Shown here piece by piece: positions 35,911-49,000 of a DNA stretch of 64,000 nucleotides. Numbering within the stretch: position 1 is the stretch's first letter; each line of letters starts with the position of its first letter. A program made the translations under genes and the position numbers. Source of the stretch: Nematostella vectensis (taxonomy: Eukaryota; Cnidaria; Anthozoa; Actiniaria; Edwardsiidae); contig NC_064034.1 in assembly GCF_932526225.1 (NCBI RefSeq), positions 7,488,001-7,552,000 on the forward strand, in the 5' to 3' direction. Below the pieces are notes generated by a model. The model was not told where the DNA came from and made no database searches. It worked only from the letters and a program-made list of their open reading frames with translations.

Positions 35911-36045
35911 ACATTTCCGAAGAGAAGGAATAAATTACTAGTGTACTGGCTGTTTGTTTGCTGTTGAAAGCTCTTGTTAGAAACATGTAGACATTTCCGA
36001 AGAGAAGGAATAAATTACTAGTGTACTGGCTGTTTGTTTGTTGTT
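35886..36045. repeat. 80-bp tandem duplication of the carboxypeptidase 1 terminus
   Basis: tgaaagctct at 35885-35894 recurs 80 bases later at 35965. The two near-identical copies each contain the last codons (KALVRNM), the TAG stop, and an AATAAA (35929-35934 and 36009-36014). Only the first is in frame; the second is 3' UTR. Confidence 0.9.
35929..36014 (+). terminator. Twin poly(A) signals of carboxypeptidase 1
   Basis: Two AATAAA hexamers exactly 80 bp apart inside the tandem duplication, 19 and 99 bases after the stop codon. Either could be used for 3' end formation. Confidence 0.65.
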
Positions 36046-38192
36046 GCATCGCATCTCTGAATACCCCTTAGAGGGCTCTAGCCGGCCCAACATATGTTTT
36101 TATTTTTAATCAACAATAGAAGGCAATATATTCATACTTAATTAACCAAATGAAGTTATATGAAAATATTTCAAGTCGTCTTTTACAAAACAGCCACTGG
36201 AAATGAATGCTTTATCACATTCGGTATTTTGAAAGGATAACAAACTGCCGAATGACGGACACTCTTCAAATCGTTATTATTCAATATATTGAATTTTCAA
36301 GAGCTATGAGCCTGCAATGTTATGAAGCTCGTGGACCTCTTTTTTCAAAAACCTTCTGCTTCCGTGTTCGCTTTCTAGCGACATCAAGTCTTGATTTCAG
36401 TATTAAATATGCATTGGAACACCGATAACTCAAACACTGATAACTCTAAATTCCCGCCTCCTATACTTCAAGCTACGGAAAGCAGTTTTCAGTCATCAGT
36501 CGCGGATCCAGCAGATCATAGCGTGGTACAGTTTACGAAAACTATAATATTAAACTATGCTAAAAGTTCTTACCGGTCCTTGCCTTGCCTCTAATCATAC
36601 ACATATCATTTTCCTTATAAGGCTGGTTCTGCTGAATCCAGGGAACACACATGGGCCGCCACTTGTTATCTATACTCGGACAACATGAAATCTTTGACTG
36701 CAGGAATCTGATTTGTGAATTAGCGCCGTCTCTCTTGAAGGCCGAAGAAATCAGAATTGCGTGACACTAAGAATTGCGTGACACAAAGTGGCAAGCAGAC
36801 TAGGGGCCGGGCCCCTAGTAGGTCAGATCCTTTATAACAATAACCTTTATCTCAAGAGCAACGCTTTTCTGTCTGTCAAGAAAAACGCATTTCTTGAAAA
36901 AAAAAAATTGAATTTTTTTACTTAATACATAGGTTCAATATAATAATTTAACCCTATAACAGTATACCCCTTCTCCTCCCCGCATCGGTAACAAATGTAT
37001 CCATTAGTAAAAAGAGCTTTAAAGCTCATGTTAAAACATGTTGTATGCTAAGCATATCAATGACAGAATCTACGTTTTATTATATAATGTGCAAACTTGT
37101 CTTTGTATATTAATAAAGTGCCTTGGTCAAACAGCGACAGCACCTTACAAGCATTGTGAGGGCAGCCTCACTAAACAAGGATGGTTCAGTATCAACTTTA
37201 CAGACCCACAAAAATATTGCGTGTCTTCCCATTAATACTGACGCTGTCTGTAAGGAGATCTACATCTTACAACTAGCCATTTACAAACTTTGTTGTTGAT
37301 GTTGTTGTTATTGCTTTAGCGATTTACCGCACTTCTTTTATATAATGGTTTTCATTATATTGCTTAATCCTTCAATGTTATTTTCTACCGTTTTGCTTTA
37401 AATTCCTCTTTCTTTTAATAAGAGGCAAAACGCTGATTAAGACAGCACGATTAAGTCGACGTGTCTTAGCCCTGAATTACACACTACGACTTCGCAGTCG
37501 AGCATCGTGGCGGATTGGTAGGCTGATTTACACTCTACGACTCAAGTTGTGGTGGTGTTGCGGGAAAGTCGCATACGACTAAATCATGCTGTCTAAATCA
37601 GTCCCTAGACGCTGATTCTGCCACGCTTTCCTTTCAAGGTAACTGCACTGCCTCGTACCCAGGCGTCTCAAGTCAGTAAAAACAAGTGAATACTAGTGAG
37701 CGCAATGAGCCATGGGAAGGTTTAGCGCTGCCGCAAAGGACCAAGGGAAGGGTCAACGCGCTACCCAAGCACCCTTGCGCGCTTAGTCCGGCCACGCAAG
37801 TAAGTGCCTGGGTACGAGAGGCAGGTAACTGCAAACATTTTGTCAAAACACTGGTTTTTCACGCCTTATGAAATGAAAGAAAATCTATTCCGTGGGGGTC
37901 TCGATCTTTTATTTTCGCGCAATGTGTGACTCTTGAAGAGATACCCCCTCTCCCTCATTCCACGGAGGGTTTTTTCTTTGACATATAAAGAAAACGTTGT
38001 CGTTATGGGGGTCTGGTACCGAGGAATCTTAGTGTCTTTTTTTGAGAACTTCTCCATTGACTAAAGATAGTCAAAATTTGTTTTCTTTTCTGATTACAAG
38101 TCTTAAAGTTTACAAACACCTGTGGTACGGCAACCTTGAAAATGACAACGAATCATGCAGTTCTTCGAAATAAGGAATATATTAGTTTCCTT
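36046..38192. other. Intergenic region between the two carboxypeptidases, left of the gypsy element
   Basis: AT-rich, no exon supported. It contains a pair of gcgtgacac motifs near 36755-36785 and a MITE at 37648-37824. Short ORFs here have no recognisable features. Confidence 0.5.
37648..37824. mobile_element. 177-bp MITE with 9-bp target duplication
   Basis: Inverted ends ctgcctcgtacccaggc (left) and gcctgggtacgagaggcag (right, with a 2-base insertion). The flanks gtaactgca at 37639-37647 and 37825-37833 are identical, a perfect 9-bp duplication. No ORF. Confidence 0.8.
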
Positions 38193-38197
38193 ATATG

Positions 38198-38384
38198 TGT
38201 AGTGTATCGGGAAGTCAGGTTGTAGGTTATAATCAAATAAAAGAGACAGTATGTAACACTGTTAAGCTTTATATCTGGAACGTAAACATGGCCGAACTCA
38301 AAAGCACATGCTTGCCATCTCCTAACTGCGCATGAGCAGTCGGAGGGGCTACTGCGCATGACAAAGCCATCTGAATATATAACA
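38198..38384 (-). repeat. 3' LTR of gypsy element 1
   Basis: Starts tgtagtgtatcgg and ends atatataaca on the plus strand (TG...CA). Its terminal 41 bases match the 5' LTR remnant at 42512-42552. Confidence 0.88.
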
Positions 38385-38430
38385 ACTGCCCTCTTTCAAG
38401 TTAAATAGTAACTCATCTAGGCTACGCAGT

Positions 38431-39485
38431 TCAATAAAATCTATCAGGGGGTTTCCGGTCTCTAGATGGGTATCTCTTGACAGGGGAGGCAATCCCAGGT
38501 GGGGTCATGACTTCTGAACCCATACTCCTTAGTGTCTCAAGTGTCCCACAAGGCCTAGGCACAGGCTCTGTAGCTTGTGTAGTCTCAACTCCTTCAGTAT
38601 CCATTGTTAATGGAGACCCCATCTCAGGTAAATCTGGTAAAAGCACCTGAGGTGTACTTTCACCTTCTTGACTAATCTCTGTAGGAAAACCATTGGGCTT
38701 CCGGTAAGTATTGCCCAGTGCTGTTTGATACAACGGCTTTGGAGCTAACTGATTGGAGGGAATATACCTAGGGCGTAATTGTTCCTCATGTCTCTTCCAT
38801 ATTACATCACTTGTACATCAAAATTTCGGGGGCTGAATGTCCCAACTATTAAACCTGGTAGCCACTTTGCCCCCTTCCCAAAATTCCTAGCGAACACAGC
38901 TTGATCGAGAGTACTTGGGTTTGTTGTTCAAATTATCTTGAAAAATCTTAACTTCCTGTTTCATCCTTCTTGTTCACTAAGCCGTATCCGGGGCTGTTTG
39001 TTTAGTAACAGTTCAGAGGGTGATTTTCCTGTAGCATTGGGTGTGGCCCTATAGGTAAACAAGAATCTATCTAATTTAGTCTGAAATGATTCACCAGTGC
39101 TGCCAATTTTACCTATTTTGTCTTTAAAGTCGGGGTGTCCCCTTGCTGTGGTTGTATGTAAAATGTCAATACTCCTTAAAAATTTCTGAAACTCATCACT
39201 TGTAAATTGGCTGCCATTGTCAGAAACTAGGTGTTCTGGCAACCCAAAATGACTAAAAATATGTCTCAGTGCTGAAATGGTGTTAGCTGAATTGGCGGTA
39301 GTCATAGGTACAATTTCTACATACTTAGAGTAGGCATCTACAACAACTAAGAACATTTTATCTAAATATGGTCCTGCAAAATCTATGTGTAGTCGTTTCC
39401 AGGGACCCCCTGGCCATGACCACGCAGCTTGCTTTGATGAAGGCGGAGCCTTAGCAGCTTCCTGACAGGCGACGCAAGCCTTCAC
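38431..39485 (-). pseudogene. Integrase region of gypsy element 1
   Basis: The open piece 39485-38961 holds the integrase core: a CVAC half of the zinc-binding motif, HIDFAGPY (first Asp), VSDNGSQFTSDEF (second Asp) and a downstream region around FKDKIGKIGSTGE with the expected Glu region disturbed. A further open piece 38733-38431 is the proline-rich C-terminal tail. The region between is interrupted by stops, so the reading frame is not intact. Confidence 0.85.
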
Positions 39486-39545
39486 AGTCTCCTCAATTTG
39501 TTAGTAACTTAAAATGTCTACCTAATAGGTATTGTCTGAATTTGG

Positions 39546-41235
39546 TCACTCCAAAAAGGACTCCCGCTCAATTTGAGAATAGTTCCGTTCTGAAGAGCTA
39601 AGGGTCCTCGAAGCATAAGCCACAGGCTGTAAGGTTCCATCAGGCCCGGGTTGCAAAATAGTTGCCCCTACCCCGACCGAGGAAACGTCACAGTGTAGAA
39701 CTAGTTCAGCTACAGGATCATAATGTTGTAACACTGTATCAGAACACATAGCAGACTTAAGGCACTCAAAAGCCTCTTGCTCAACTTTCTCCCATTTCCA
39801 TGGTGTATCCTTGCGTAGAAGCTTGTATAGTGGGGAAGCTAGCTCAGCAAAGGCAGGTACAAACTTCCGTAAGAAATTTGCAGAGCCGATGAACGACTGT
39901 AGTTCTGCAACATTTCTGGGGGGTTCCGCATCTTTAATAGCTCGCACTTTCTCAGGTGTTGGCGAAATCCCTGCTGCAGAAATGCAAAATCCAAGGTAAA
40001 CGATCTGATCAAGCATAAAATGAAACTTGCTTTCTTTAAGCTTCAGACCACATTCTTGTAGACGCTGTAGAACTCGGTGTAAATTTTCAAGGTGGATTTC
40101 ATCTGTCTCTCCGGTGATCAAAATTTCATCAATGTAAACGCAGCAGCCGGGAAGACCCTTTAAGACATTCTCAATGGTGCGCTGAAAAATAGAAACAGCG
40201 CTGTTAATTCCATAAGTTAGCCGTTTGTACTGGTACAATCCTTTAGTAGTATTGGCGGTAGTAAACTTGCGGGACCTTGGACATCGCACTTTTGTTCGCT
40301 TGAGAGCATACAATCCTCCATACATTCTCTGTAATTTCATTGAAATCGGGCATAAAAGTAGTCGTTTAAAAGGTAGAACTGTTCGCCGCATCACAGGTGC
40401 AGGACTCGAAATTGGTGAATCGACTATCCTTCCATCAAATTGGCCAATAAAATAGGCAGTAGCGCCTTTCAATCTTGTTCCCGAAGAGATGACATTTGAT
40501 CTAGTTATGCCTAGTTCAGGAACCATTATTGTTGTCTTTAAGATACAGACTGAAGCAAGGAAAACTGTGCGCTCCGCAAGAACAACTTCTCTCCGTTCAT
40601 CCGTTCTCTAAACGGCCCCACGGCTTTCTGGGATAGACACAGCGGAACCATAAAGCCTTTCTAAAATACATTTTTTTTATTTGCGCATATAATGTTTTCC
40701 AACCTCAGCAAGACTGCCGCACTTCCATTATCATTGGACGTATCAAATCAGAGATGCCCCTTGCACATTCAAATACCGCTAATACTACTTTTATTTGGAA
40801 TTTGAGTCAACCTGATTAAAAGCTTCTGGTGTAACAACAAAAGGGAAGCCCCTGTGCTGGCCGGAATCTCGTTTTTATTTGTGATACCGCTGTTATTCCT
40901 CGCGGGCCTAGCAAAATGTGAGCCTAGAGAAACCGCTGGTTAATGTCCCTTATTTCTGGGAATTGGTGTACTTTTTCCCCCCTGCTAACTTACCCAACAA
41001 TTCTTCCAGTGTAGGGACTGGGTATTGTTCAAGTGTAGAGTGCTTGTTGATAGTGACAGAGTAATCCCCACAGATGCGTAAATCTCCATTGGGTTTGACA
41101 GAGTTGAACAGAGTGTTCAACTCTCTCAATAATATCCTCAGCCTCCTTTTTTAAGGACTGTTCATATTTGTCGCGCACCGCGAAAGGTACAGTTCTAGGC
41201 TTCACAAACACTGGATTACTATCATCTACTTGCAA
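39546..41235 (-). pseudogene. Reverse transcriptase and RNase H of gypsy element 1
   Basis: Separate pieces: an N-terminal RT fragment at 41235-41029 (VFVKPRTVPFAVRDKYE) and a longer piece 40526-39546. The long piece contains YKRLTYGINSAVSIFQRTIE, the catalytic region as VYIDEILITG (second Asp of the usual xDD replaced by Glu), the connection region and the start of RNase H (VLHCDVSSVGVGATILQ, RTLSSSERNYSQIE). About 500 bases between the pieces are unrelated or rearranged, so this is a broken copy. Confidence 0.88.
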
Positions 41236-41300
41236 GGAGACTTGTACTCCCTGGAGTTTTCCAACAGTAGTAGTATCAAAAAGAGCTGGGTATTGATGTA

Positions 41301-41627
41301 TTACTGTATATCCTCCGTAGTAGTCGGTACTACACTAAAAATGTTCTGCCAAGGTAGTGTAAACTTGGACATTAGGTCTCTCCCCAGAAGGGAGGGCCCC
41401 TCAACGATTCGAATCTTCAGATCACCAGCTTGGTCTCCTACTTGGATGCACATGTCACTCTCCCCAAAGCACTTAATGGTTTTTCCCGTGTACCCTTTAA
41501 GTAGAATCGTAGGTGGTTTCAATGTTTGGACGCTGCCTCCAATGCTCTTAAAATCTTGAACATTTATGAGTGTAACTGCACTGCCCGTATCGACTTCCAT
41601 GGTGACTTCCTTGCCCTCAAAAACCAC
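41301..41627 (-). pseudogene. Retropepsin-like protease of gypsy element 1
   Basis: Contains the aspartic protease motif DTGSAVTLIN followed by a beta-rich region and ILLGRDLM-like SLLGRDLMSKF. It is separated by a stop from the gag piece and shifted from the RT. Confidence 0.8.
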
Positions 41628-41651
41628 GGCTAACTTGTATAAAGGAGGGTC

Positions 41652-42477
41652 TCACTCTCCTGATCCCCCAACATGATGCATGTATACTGTATAAATTGAG
41701 TCAGCTGCAAGCTCAGAATCAGAAACAACGTCTGGCTCCCTGGAGTGTTCCTCTGTTGTGATCTGGTGGGTTTGCCTAGACTTTTCATCTCTTTTCTTTT
41801 TGAAGCAAACTCGAACCAGGTGCCCGGGCTTGCTACAATAACCACAAATGGTATCCTTGTGTCTACAAGCATCTGCCAAATGCTTGTCAGAGCCACACCT
41901 GAAGCATAAAGTAGACTTCTTGCCTGTATCAGATCCAACAGGCTTCTTTTTTACAAAGCGAACTTCCTGTTCGAGGAGACCAGGCTTGTCAACTAGGTGT
42001 CGTGATTCCTTTTCGGCCAGTTCGTCTGCTTGAGCTACCTTCAACGCTTGGTCGAATGTTCTATCTTCAGAAAGGAGTTTTTTTCCGTGTAGCTTGGCTC
42101 CCCACGCCCCCCACAAATTGGTCTCTTAGGGCTCTGGATAAGTAGGCGCCAAAATTACAATGTACTGCGAGGCGTTTTAGTTTGTTTGCATATTCAGTCA
42201 CTGTTTCGGTTTCCATTTGTGCTGTGTGGTGGAATCTGTACGTTTCGGCCACCTCCAGGACCTTCGGTTTGTAAAAACCGCTTAAAATGGTCAGTTCATG
42301 GAATGTCTTGTCCGCTGGTAAATCTGGTAAGCACAGGTCTTTTAACGTACTGTATGTTGTTTTTCCGATGAGTGAGATCGTAACTGCCACCTTTTTCTTG
42401 TCAGCCGCTAGTTGTCCGGCTTCTGTTGCTCCTGCTGCTAACTGTCCAATATTATTTGCTACGAAGAACGAGTTCAA
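41652..42477 (-). pseudogene. Gag region of gypsy element 1
   Basis: Pieces 42477-42067 and 42116-41652 overlap in different frames. The first has the retrotransposon gag core (YRFHHTAQ, YANKLKRLAVHC). The second ends in two CCHC zinc knuckles, CFRCGSDKHLADAC and CGYCSKPGHLVRVC. One frameshift lies near 42090. Confidence 0.85.
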
Positions 42478-42511
42478 ACACTCGCTATAATCTGCAAAAT
42501 CACCACCATCG

Positions 42512-42552
42512 AGGGGCTACTGCGCATGACAAAGCCATCTGAATATATAACA
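42512..42552 (-). repeat. 5' LTR remnant of gypsy element 1
   Basis: 41 bases identical to the outer end of the 3' LTR, joined abruptly to gag sequence. Most of the 5' LTR and the primer-binding region are deleted. Confidence 0.85.
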
Positions 42553-43073
42553 ATATGGAAGTGACCGCCTTTTGCAAAAACGACAATTTATGGCTAAATT
42601 TTCTTGATATGTTTAATCAATCGCAATACAACCAATTCTTTACTTTACAAAGCATATGCAAATCCTGTCTCAAAAGGCCCTACCTACGGTACCAATGAAG
42701 CCATGCTTCTTAATTTTCAATGCCAGCGTGAATCAAAATGATATTGCCGAACTCTTAATTTGGATTTCTCATTTTTTTCATTTGCACCATAATAAAAGAA
42801 GGCACAAAAATGGCTTCGGTCGAAACGCCAGACAACGGTGAAAAATAAAATATTTTAATAATAATAATAAACCCTTTCTGACCAGCTGAACTAAAACTTT
42901 TCTGAATAAGTTGCTTTTTGTTGCTATTATATTGCCGCCCAAAATTGAGCGCACGCGAGTTTACCACCCAAAAAGTCTTTTCATTTTTTAGTGCAAGTAG
43001 CCTCTTATTTAGGACTTTTTACTGATATTCTAGGAAGAGTAGGTTGGCCTTTAAAAGGAAGCTGCTCTATTAT

Positions 43074-46000
43074 CTATACTAATTCCGATAGCCTTTTCAG
43101 ACCTTGTAATGTTTCTTTGCCTACGGGGATTATTGAGGAAGGAGGGAGAAAAAACCCGTACAAATCGGAGAGGCCGGGTCTCAGTTCTACGCCGTAGGAG
43201 TGCGTGACTCCAAGCACGCCAAATGTCCAATCCGTGGCATCACCTGACGTAGGATCTGTGACAAGAAGGGATAGCGAAAGTGGTGATGATGATGATGATG
43301 ACAACAATTATGTCAATAAATTACACAGCAGCTATATGCCAGTCAGTCAGAATAGAATCAAAAAGCCCAAACTGTCGCGATCTCGTACCAGAACAATGAA
43401 TACAATACACCAAAAACTGGAAATCTACTCTGCCAAATTTTCGTCTTTAATAAGACTTCTTCAGTCTGCCCTAAAGAAGTCTTATTAAAGACGAAAATTT
43501 GGCAGAGTCGATTTCCAGTTTATGCTGTACCAGTCAGTCAGAAGGTATTCAAAGGACTAAATGACAAACTGTCGGGCAGTTTTCTATTTATTCAAATAAC
43601 CCAGTATAATTGTCGACCTAGTGTCGATTTAGAACAGGGCCGTAGAAGAGGGTGGGGCACTGTGGGGTAACCCAAAAATTCCTTAATGTTTCTGTATTGT
43701 GTCCCTCCCCCAACCTGACGTGGACTTCTACGGCTCTTTATTGAGTATTCTATATTTGTTGAAAAAAGGGAATCTGAATTGAGCCTTGTTATCGGAATTG
43801 AATGTTTTTCCTGGCTTGTATACACTATAAAATCGTTATAAAAGTAACACTATTAAATTTTATTTGCCACAAACACTGTCGGGAAAGGTCTTCAAAGGTA
43901 ATGTTAGCGACAGTCGGGTGTATAGCCACAGTGAAAAGCCGATGGATGATAATAAACCCTAAAACTGAAATCTTTAAAAATCCTGGCAACGGGCCTGTTA
44001 GCCCTAACTAGACCCTGACAACTGGGTGCACTGTGCTGTATCAATTCAAGATCGTAAGCGATGACATTTTTCTTATGGTTTCCCTAGGGTATGTGTTACC
44101 ATGTAAACGTCAACATACATGGCACAGCCCCGTGGGCAAAATATCATGACTGCTTCGTAAAGAAGACTTCAAAAAATGATTACGTCATAAAAAGTACTGA
44201 AAGTAATATTAAAGAGATCAGGTAAAATGAGAAAAGTAGACCATACTTCCAGACATGCGCTTGGACACCTTATGGCAGCTTAAAGCTTTACGGCTACACT
44301 GGAGATTTCAGACCCAGCACCGCTATCTGGCGAACTGTACAATTCAAAGGAACCTGAGGTGGGACCCGCGCATTAATGTGGAGGCAATAAACAGGATCCC
44401 AGCCCTGTCATAGTCGGTTAAGTCACGCACAGCTCGCTGAGATGTTGACTGAAAAATATCGGGGTCTTTTTCATGCTTGTGTCTCTTGGGAATGGGTGTG
44501 TTGCTATAGTAATGTAGTGATGACGTCATCATGTGCAGCACACTACGACCTAGGTCTACATTGCTGCGTTTAGCGTTTGTTCTTCTTTGTCCAGTAACGC
44601 ACGGTATATGGCATTGTTTGTGCTCAGAGCAACAAAAGCAAGCTACATTGAAATGCATGCAATCTAAGATGTTTTGCAGTGTTCTTAGGTTTTCGAAAAA
44701 AAAATAATTAAACCTCTCGTAAGCTACTTTTCTCGAATTTCTTAGGAGCATTTCAGATTCTATGGAATCTGACTTAATATGAACTATGTTCATATTAACG
44801 TGGCACAGGCATCGGATGTAGGGGTCTCAAACTTAAATATTATATATTATATATCCAAACATTATATATCACGCGATTTGAAGTGCACAGTGTCACACGC
44901 TGTAACGACGCACTTGTTAATTTAAAAGATGACTGCTTTGTTATAAAATCTGATTGTTATAAATTATGATATTTTCTTCGTATTCTTTGCTAATAATAGT
45001 GTTACAGACAACTATGTCGCCCTTGTTCACCAATAAACTAAAATCTTTAAGAAATCCTTGCTATGGGCCCGCCATCCTCGGGGACTCCGGGCGACTCGGA
45101 GGGAGTACGCGCGAAGACGTGTTATTGTAGCAGATAGTGGCACTAAATTTAGGATTCTATAGGTATAAATAGACAACGGAAAACACCTTCAGTCAATACC
45201 GACACCAAGCTTAATTCAGATTTGCTTGCCCTTTCTCAGCAAATAAAGAATACTCTGTACTTACTAGGTCGACAACTTAGTCTGCTTAGCAGCCGATTTC
45301 ATAGTGTCACGCACGCCTTTTCCACACAAGCTTACGTGGGGAGAGCGTGCGTGACACTAAAAGCGGCTGTTTTAAAGCAGACTACAACTTTCTGGGTTAT
45401 TTGAATAAATTTAAAACTGTCGGGCATTTAGCCACTGCGAATAAATTATCGTGGGAATGGCGGTAACAGTCAAGGTGATGATTCAGATGATGGTGTTGAT
45501 TCATTTTATTTGAACTTTGTTTAAAGAGTAGTGTAAAGAAAAAAAAAGAGAAATTGCAAAATGTGCACAGTGATCATAGTAGCGTAGGCTTTCGAGATGT
45601 TGTTGATGGTGGTGGTGATGTTCGTGATGTAGTGATGATGAAGGTTGCTGGTGGTAAGTGGTGCCAATATGGTAGTGGTGATGGTGGTGGTTATGGTGAT
45701 AGTGATGCTTATGGTGGTGGTGATAGTGGTGGTGATGGTGTTGTTGATGGTGATAATGGTGGTGGAGGTGATGGTGATGTTGTTGTTGGTGATATGGTGA
45801 TGTTGATCATATAAACGACGACACCTGCGATAATCGCTTATTATCATTATAACCAATAAACATGTATTATTATTATTATTACCAATAAACATGTATTATC
45901 ATTGTTACCAATAAACATGATAGAACCACAATAATGGTGGTAAAGACAATTATTGTAAAGTTCTTTTATATTGTTTTATAAAGTTCCTTTAATTGTTTTA

Positions 46001-49000
46001 TGAATAACCATACTTACAGATCATTATCGAAGATGGCCCGTATGTAAATTCTGTTCCGTGCACTCGCTTAATGGCTTTGACGACAGCATTCATTGCTCTG
46101 GCCTGCAAAAAAAAACTTATTTGAGAAAAACAACTAAGGAACATAATTCAAAAGTGGGAGAGGATTGGACAACAAGAAGAGGTGTTTAAAATTTATCGAC
46201 AATGGTTACAAATTACCCCACCCCTTCTTTCTTTAGAAAAAAATAATTGTCCCTGCTTATACTTCTTGATGAGAATCCAGTATAGTACTCACGTGTCTTC
46301 GATAATTTGGAGGGAACTTTTTCGTAAAACCCCATGGCGACATCCAAAGTTGTCCGTATGAGTGGAAATCTACGTAAGCCCGTAATCGCTTTCGCTTCTT
46401 GTACAGGTAACGGGCGACATTTCTTGTTTCGACTTCAGAGAATGGTCTTGATCCTGGGTAGATTGGGCTACATGGCTTATTGGGGGCTGAGCCGATACCT
46501 AAGGGAAAGGAATGGTTTATTATTAGCGCCGTGAGATATTCTTATGTTTATTATTAGCACCGTACGATGTTCTTATGTTCTTGGTGATAGAGATGCCGCA
46601 TCGAATCGCCTTCGGGACCTTCAATATTGGTAATTTTTAATCTAAAGAACAAAAACCCTGTCTTGAGACGTTTTATCAGGCATTTTTGGGCGTGATTGTT
46701 GAATCGCGTTCGGGATGCGGCCTTATACTTTACGTACCTCCCCAGTGGTAGTTAAAGTTCCTGTTCAGATCGGTACCCATGCACCCGCCAACGCCTGGGT
46801 TCTTATTTTTTCTCCACATGCGATCCTGTAATCAAATGAGACATCAACAAAAATTACAAAAATGTTGCGCTAGTGGTACACCGTGTTGGTGATGATCTGT
46901 GTTACTGAGTGGTATACCGTGTTGTTGATGATCTGTGTTACTTTACACCGTGTTGGTGATGGTCTGTGTTACTGAGTGGTACACAGTGTTGTTGATGATC
47001 TGTGTTACTTTTCACCGTGTTGGTAATGATCTGTGTTACTTTACACCGTGTTGGTGATGATCTGTGTTACTTTACACCGTGTTGGTGATGATCTGTGTTA
47101 CTTTACACCGTGTTGGTGATGTTCTGTGTTACTTTACACCGTGCTGGTGATGATCTGTGTTACTTTACACCGTGTTGGTGATGATCTGTGTTACTGAGTG
47201 ATACACCGTGTTGTTGATGATCTGTGTTACTTTACACCGTGTTGGTGATGATCTGTGTTACTTTACACCGTGTTGGTGATGATCTGTGTTACTTTACACC
47301 GTGTTGGTGATGATCTGTGTTACTTTACACCGTGTTGTTGATGATCTGTGTTACTTTACACCGTGTTGGTGATGATCTGTGTTACTTTACACCGTGTTGG
47401 TGATGATCTGTGTTACTTTACACCGTGTTGGTGATGATCTGTGTTACTTTACACCGTGTTGGTGATGATCTGTGTTACTGAGTGGTACACTGTGTTGGTG
47501 ATGATCTGTGTTACTTTAAACCGTGTTGGTGAGGATCTGTGTTACTTTACACCGTGTTGTTGATGATCTGTGTTACTTTACACCGTGTTGGTGATGATCT
47601 GTGTTACTTTACACCGTGTTGGTGATGATCTGTGTTACTTTACACCGTGTTGGTGATGATCTGTGTTACTTTACACCGTGCTGGTGATGATCTGTGTTAC
47701 TTTACACCGTGTTGGTGATGATCTGTGTTACTGAGTGATACACCGTGTTGTTGATGATCTGTGTTACTTTACACCGTGTTGGTGATGATCTGTGTTACTT
47801 TACACCGTGTTGGTGATGATCTGTGTTACTTTACACCGTGCTGGTGATGATCTGTGTTACTTTACACCGTGTTGGTGATGATATGTGTTACTTTACACCG
47901 TGTTGGTGATGATCTGTGTTACTTTACACCGTGTTGGTGATGATCTGTGTTACTTTACACCGTGTTGGTGATGTTCTGTGTTACTTTACACCGTGCTGGT
48001 GATGATCTGTGTTACTTTACACCGTGTTGGTGATGATCTGTGTTACTGAGTGATACACCGTGTTGTTGATGATCTGTGTTACTTTACACCGTGTTGGTGA
48101 TAATCTGTGTTACTTTACACCGTGTTGGTGATGATCTGTGTTACTGAATGGTACACCGTGTTGGTGATGATCTGTGTTACTTTACACCGTGTTGGTGATG
48201 ATCTGTGTTACTTTACACCGTGCTGGTGATGATCTGTGTTACTTTACACCGTGTTGGTGATGATCTGTGTTACTTTACACCGTGTTGGTGATGATCTGTG
48301 TTACTTTACACCGTGTTGGTGATGATCTGTGTTACTTTACACCGTGTTGTTGATGATCTGTGTTACTTTACACCGTGTTGGTGATGATCTGTGTTACTTT
48401 ACACCGTGTTGGTGATGATCTGTGTTACTTTAAACCGTGTTGGTGAGGATCTGTGTTACTTTACACCGTGTTGTTGATGATCTGTGTTACTTTACACCGT
48501 GTTGGTGATGATCTGTGTTACTTTACACCGTGTTGGTGATGATCTGTGTTACTTTACACCGTGTTGGTGATGATCTGTGTTACTTTACACCGTGTTGGTG
48601 ATGATCTGTGTTACTGAGTGGTACACCGTGTTGGTGATGATCTGTGTTACTTTACACCGTGTTGGTGATAATCTGTGTTACTTTACACCGTGTTGGTGAT
48701 GATCTGTGTTACTGAATGATACACCGTGTTGGTGATGATCTGTGTTACTTTACACCGTGCTGGTGATGATCTGTGTTACTTTACACCGTGTTGGTGATGA
48801 TATGTGTTACTTTACACCGTGTTGGTGATGATCTGTGTTACTTTACACCGTGTTGATGATGATCTGTGTTACTTTACACCGTGTTGGTGATGTTCTGTGT
48901 TACTTTACACCGTGCTGGTGATGATCTGTGTTACTTTACACCGTGTTGGTGATGATCTGTGTTACTGAGTGATACACCGTGTTGTTGATGATCTGTGTTA

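Larger units (their letters stand above)
38198..42552 (-). mobile_element. Decayed Ty3/gypsy LTR retrotransposon
   Basis: The element reads gag-protease-RT-RNase H-integrase from right to left. The 3' LTR is 38198-38384 (187 bp, TG...CA). The 5' LTR survives only as 42512-42552, about 41 bp matching the LTR end. The 5-bp flanks atatg at 38193-38197 and 42553-42557 are identical target duplications. A purine-rich tract (minus strand AAAGAGGGCAG) abuts the 3' LTR. The coding parts are broken by stops, frameshifts and gaps. Confidence 0.92.

Noticed and set aside
44344..44793. 149-codon minus-strand ORF
   Set aside because: It lies inside carboxypeptidase 2 intron 9 and has no recognisable domain or splice context. 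It could be a decayed element, but nothing supports it.
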